This document shows positions 5,088 to 6,815 of a stretch of 6,815 nucleotides of DNA, one piece after another. The stretch covers positions 1-6,815 of the forward strand of contig CAIYZX010000525.1 of the NCBI GenBank assembly GCA_903930745.1, in the 5' to 3' direction. The notes below the pieces were generated by a model. The model worked only from the letters and a program-made list of their open reading frames with translations. It did no database searches and was not told the DNA's origin. Position numbers and translations under genes: made by a program. Every line of letters starts with the position of its first letter. The first letter of the stretch is position 1. The DNA comes from an uncultured Chloroflexota bacterium (GTDB lineage: Bacteria; Chloroflexota; Limnocylindria; Limnocylindrales; CSP1-4).

Positions 5088-5791
5088 CCGTGCTCCGGGC
5101 CGCCGACCTCGACGTCGCCCCGGTGGATGCCCTGGTCGTGGACCAGTACCTCGCGAGCCTGCTCGCCTCCGCGTCCGCCGTGGCCTCCACGGCCGCCAGC
5201 ACGGCCCACTCCGCCGCCAGCGCCGCCACCGCCACGGCCTCCGCCGCCGCGTCCGCGGCCGGCGCCCGCTCGCGCGCCATCGCCGCGTCCGCGCGCAACG
5301 CGGTGCCTGGCGGCCTGGACCTCGTGGCCGCGGAGCGTGTCCTCGAGACCGCGCTCGTCCGCGTCCACCCCTCGTTCCGCTTCGAGGAGCGCCTGGCCGC
5401 CCGCCTCGCCGGGCTTGCCGCCACGTCCCATGACGGGATTGCGGCGGAGGATGGTGACGGGGACCTCGCCCAACGCAGCGGCGTCCTCCTCGCCTTTCCG
5501 GGCGCAGGCCCGGACGTCGCAGACGCCCTCGCCCGCCGGGCGCAGGACGATCTCCTCGACCTCGTCCTCGCCGGTGACCTGGACCCCGCCGATGCCGACG
5601 CCGTGAGCCGCGCGAACGGCATCCCGGACCGCCGTCCGCTCCTGCTTGGCGGGGCCATCACGTCCGCCGCCCTGTCCGTCGCCGGGCTCGCCTGGGTGGC
5701 GTGGCGTACCCTTCGCTCTCCTGGCGCCGAGCCCTCCGCGGATCAGCCCTCCGCCACGGCTCCGTCCACCGGCCTTGGAGGCCCCGCCTGA
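5084..5791 (+). CDS. Ala/Ser-rich single-pass membrane protein, candidate anti-sigma factor
   Basis: I recognise no named family. The 235-residue protein starts at a GTG in a GTGA overlap with the sigma factor stop. Its parts are: a short N-terminal region with a hydrophobic patch VDALVVDQYLASLL (14-27); a very Ala/Ser/Thr-rich stretch (about 26-72); a helical region VHPSFRFEERLAARLAGLAA (94-113); an acidic central region with LLAFPGAG (135-142) and a helix about 143-163; a probable transmembrane helix LLLGGAITSAALSVAGLAWVAW (186-207) flanked by Arg; and an Ala/Pro/Ser tail of about 27 residues. There is no cleavable signal peptide and no cysteine, so the zinc-binding anti-sigma motif is absent. 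Pairing with an ECF sigma factor and the cytosolic-domain-then-TM topology suggest a membrane-anchored anti-sigma factor; that is inference from context. Third-position GC supports this frame. Confidence 0.75.
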   Translation: MTVLRAADLDVAPVDALVVDQYLASLLASASAVASTAASTAHSAASAATATASAAASAAGARSRAIAASARNAVPGGLDLVAAERVLETALVRVHPSFRFEERLAARLAGLAATSHDGIAAEDGDGDLAQRSGVLLAFPGAGPDVADALARRAQDDLLDLVLAGDLDPADADAVSRANGIPDRRPLLLGGAITSAALSVAGLAWVAWRTLRSPGAEPSADQPSATAPSTGLGGPA

Positions 5792-6642
5792 TGCCCGTCA
5801 AGCTCCCGCAGTTCCGCTCGCGTCGCGAGGCCGGACCAGAGAAGCTCTGGACCCGTTGCCCCTCCTGCTCGGAGCAGCTGTTCAACAAGCAGCTGGAGAG
5901 GTCCGCGCACGTCTGCCCGTCCTGCGGCCACCACTTCCGCCTGCCGGCGATGGCCCGCCTCGGGATGCTCCTCGACGAGCACACCTTCGAGGAGCGCGAC
6001 GCAGGCCTCTCGTCCGTGGACCCGCTGGGCTTCGTGGACCAGAAGCCGTACCCGGACCGTCTCGCCGCGGCACAGGTCGCCACGGGGCTCCGCGATGCCG
6101 CCACCTGGGGCTTCGGGAAGCTCGAGGGCCAGCGCGTGGCCATCCTCGCCATGGACTTCGGCTTCATGGGCGGCTCCATGGGCGCCGTGGTGGGCGAGAA
6201 GGTGGCCCGGGCCGCCGAGGGCGCCCTGGATGAGCGCGTCCCCCTGGTCGTGGTCTCCGCGTCCGGCGGCGCCCGGATGCAGGAGGGCACCCTGGCCCTG
6301 ATGCAGCTGGCCAAGACCATGGCCGCCCTGGAGCGGCTGCGCGCCGCAGGCGTCGCCTACATCTCCGTGATGAGCGATCCCACCACCGGCGGCGTCTTCG
6401 CCTCGTACGCCGCCATGGGTGACGTGAACATCGCGGAGCCCAACGCCCTCATCGGCTTCGCGGGTGCGCGCGTCGGGGCCGGCACCATCGGCCAGGAGCT
6501 GCCGCCGGGCTTCCAGCGCTCGGAGTTCCTCTTCAGGCACGGCTTCGTGGACCGCGTGGTGCACCGCACGGACCTGCGCGCGGAGCTGGGCCGCCTGCTC
6601 CGCTTCCTCGCCCCCGCCAGGCTGGAGGCCCCCCGTGGCTGA
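5791..6642 (+). CDS. accD: Acetyl-CoA carboxylase carboxyltransferase subunit beta
   Basis: The 283-residue subunit, with AccA, transfers the carboxyl group from biotinylated carrier protein to acetyl-CoA to give malonyl-CoA for fatty acid synthesis. The N-terminal Cys4 zinc ribbon is intact: Cys23/Cys26 and Cys42/Cys45 in two CPSC motifs. The crotonase-like core shows MDFGFMGGSMGAVVGEK (121-137), VVSASGGARMQEG (154-166), SDPTTGGVFASYA (195-207), NALIGFAGARV (218-228) and ELPPGFQRSEFLFRHGFVD (236-254). The family usually has Pro in GFAGPRV; here it is Ala226, a minor change. Length is normal. The ATG at 5791 overlaps the upstream TGA by one base, and GGAGG (5777-5781) lies 9 nt upstream; the longer open frame from 5701 is rejected. 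The gene overlaps accA by 8 nt, keeping the two subunits at matched production. Confidence 0.96.
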   Translation: MPVKLPQFRSRREAGPEKLWTRCPSCSEQLFNKQLERSAHVCPSCGHHFRLPAMARLGMLLDEHTFEERDAGLSSVDPLGFVDQKPYPDRLAAAQVATGLRDAATWGFGKLEGQRVAILAMDFGFMGGSMGAVVGEKVARAAEGALDERVPLVVVSASGGARMQEGTLALMQLAKTMAALERLRAAGVAYISVMSDPTTGGVFASYAAMGDVNIAEPNALIGFAGARVGAGTIGQELPPGFQRSEFLFRHGFVDRVVHRTDLRAELGRLLRFLAPARLEAPRG

Positions 6643-6815
6643 CAAGCACCGCAAGGACGGGACGGATCTGCCGTCCGACCCGAAGGCGGCGGTCTGGGGC
6701 CGCGTCCAGCTCGCGCGCAACCTGCGCCGCCCGCGCACGCTTGAGCTCGTCACCGAGATGGCGGACGAGTTCGTGGAGCTCCACGGCGACCGCCTCTTCG
6801 GCGACGACGAGGCCA
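6635..6815 (+). CDS. accA: Acetyl-CoA carboxylase carboxyltransferase subunit alpha (5' part, continues beyond window)
   Basis: Sixty codons are visible before the window ends. The start is GTG at 6635-6637 inside the end of accD, with GGAGG (6624-6628) 6 nt upstream. After a short polar leader (MADKHRKDGTDLPSDPK), the AccA pattern begins: AVWGRVQLARNLRRPRTLELV (about 19-39), then FVELHGDRLFGDDEA (46-60), the conserved start of the carboxyltransferase domain. The roughly 50-residue helical N-terminal extension present in E. coli and B. subtilis AccA is absent, giving the short form known in some bacteria such as streptococci. It pairs with AccD as the alpha2beta2 carboxyltransferase. Confidence 0.93.
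   Translation, partial: MADKHRKDGTDLPSDPKAAVWGRVQLARNLRRPRTLELVTEMADEFVELHGDRLFGDDEA

Overview
The window is about 70% GC with strong G/C preference at third codon positions. It carries two divergently transcribed gene blocks around a 242-nt regulatory region (2005-2246). Carboxyltransferase encoded as separate AccD (with a Cys4 zinc finger) and AccA polypeptides argues against a typical actinobacterium, where the two are usually fused. The gene set and wording of the proteins would fit a high-GC Chloroflexota lineage (Limnocylindria or Thermomicrobia type), but this placement is inference only.

Minus-strand block (2004 down to 1): a dienelactone hydrolase family protein, then an overlapping 97-aa protein with a Gly/Ala linker and a charged helix, then after 87 nt a 75-aa protein of unknown function, and a flavin-binding pyridoxamine 5'-phosphate oxidase-like protein that leaves the window. 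Two of the three junctions are 4-nt stop/start overlaps, so this looks like a co-transcribed accessory set.

Plus-strand block (2247 to the end): aspartate kinase, biotin protein ligase, an ECF-type sigma factor, an Ala/Ser-rich single-pass membrane protein, accD and the start of accA. Junctions are +7, +5, -4, -1 and -8 nt, which points to one operon. BirA would biotinylate the carrier protein (AccB, not in this window) that AccA/AccD use to make malonyl-CoA, so the biotin ligase and carboxyltransferase genes belong together. Aspartate kinase feeds lysine, threonine and methionine synthesis. The sigma factor and its membrane partner are the unexpected part of the set.

Points worth a second look: a -10 element (TAGAAT) placed so that aspartate kinase mRNA would be leaderless; a Shine-Dalgarno-backed internal GTG in the kinase gene that would make a separate ACT-domain beta subunit; a helically phased cluster of GCACG half-sites in the divergent region; apparent insertions next to conserved motifs in aspartate kinase and biotin ligase; and the sigma/membrane-protein pair placed between birA and accDA. 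I found no mobile elements, CRISPR arrays, RNA genes or convincing terminators.
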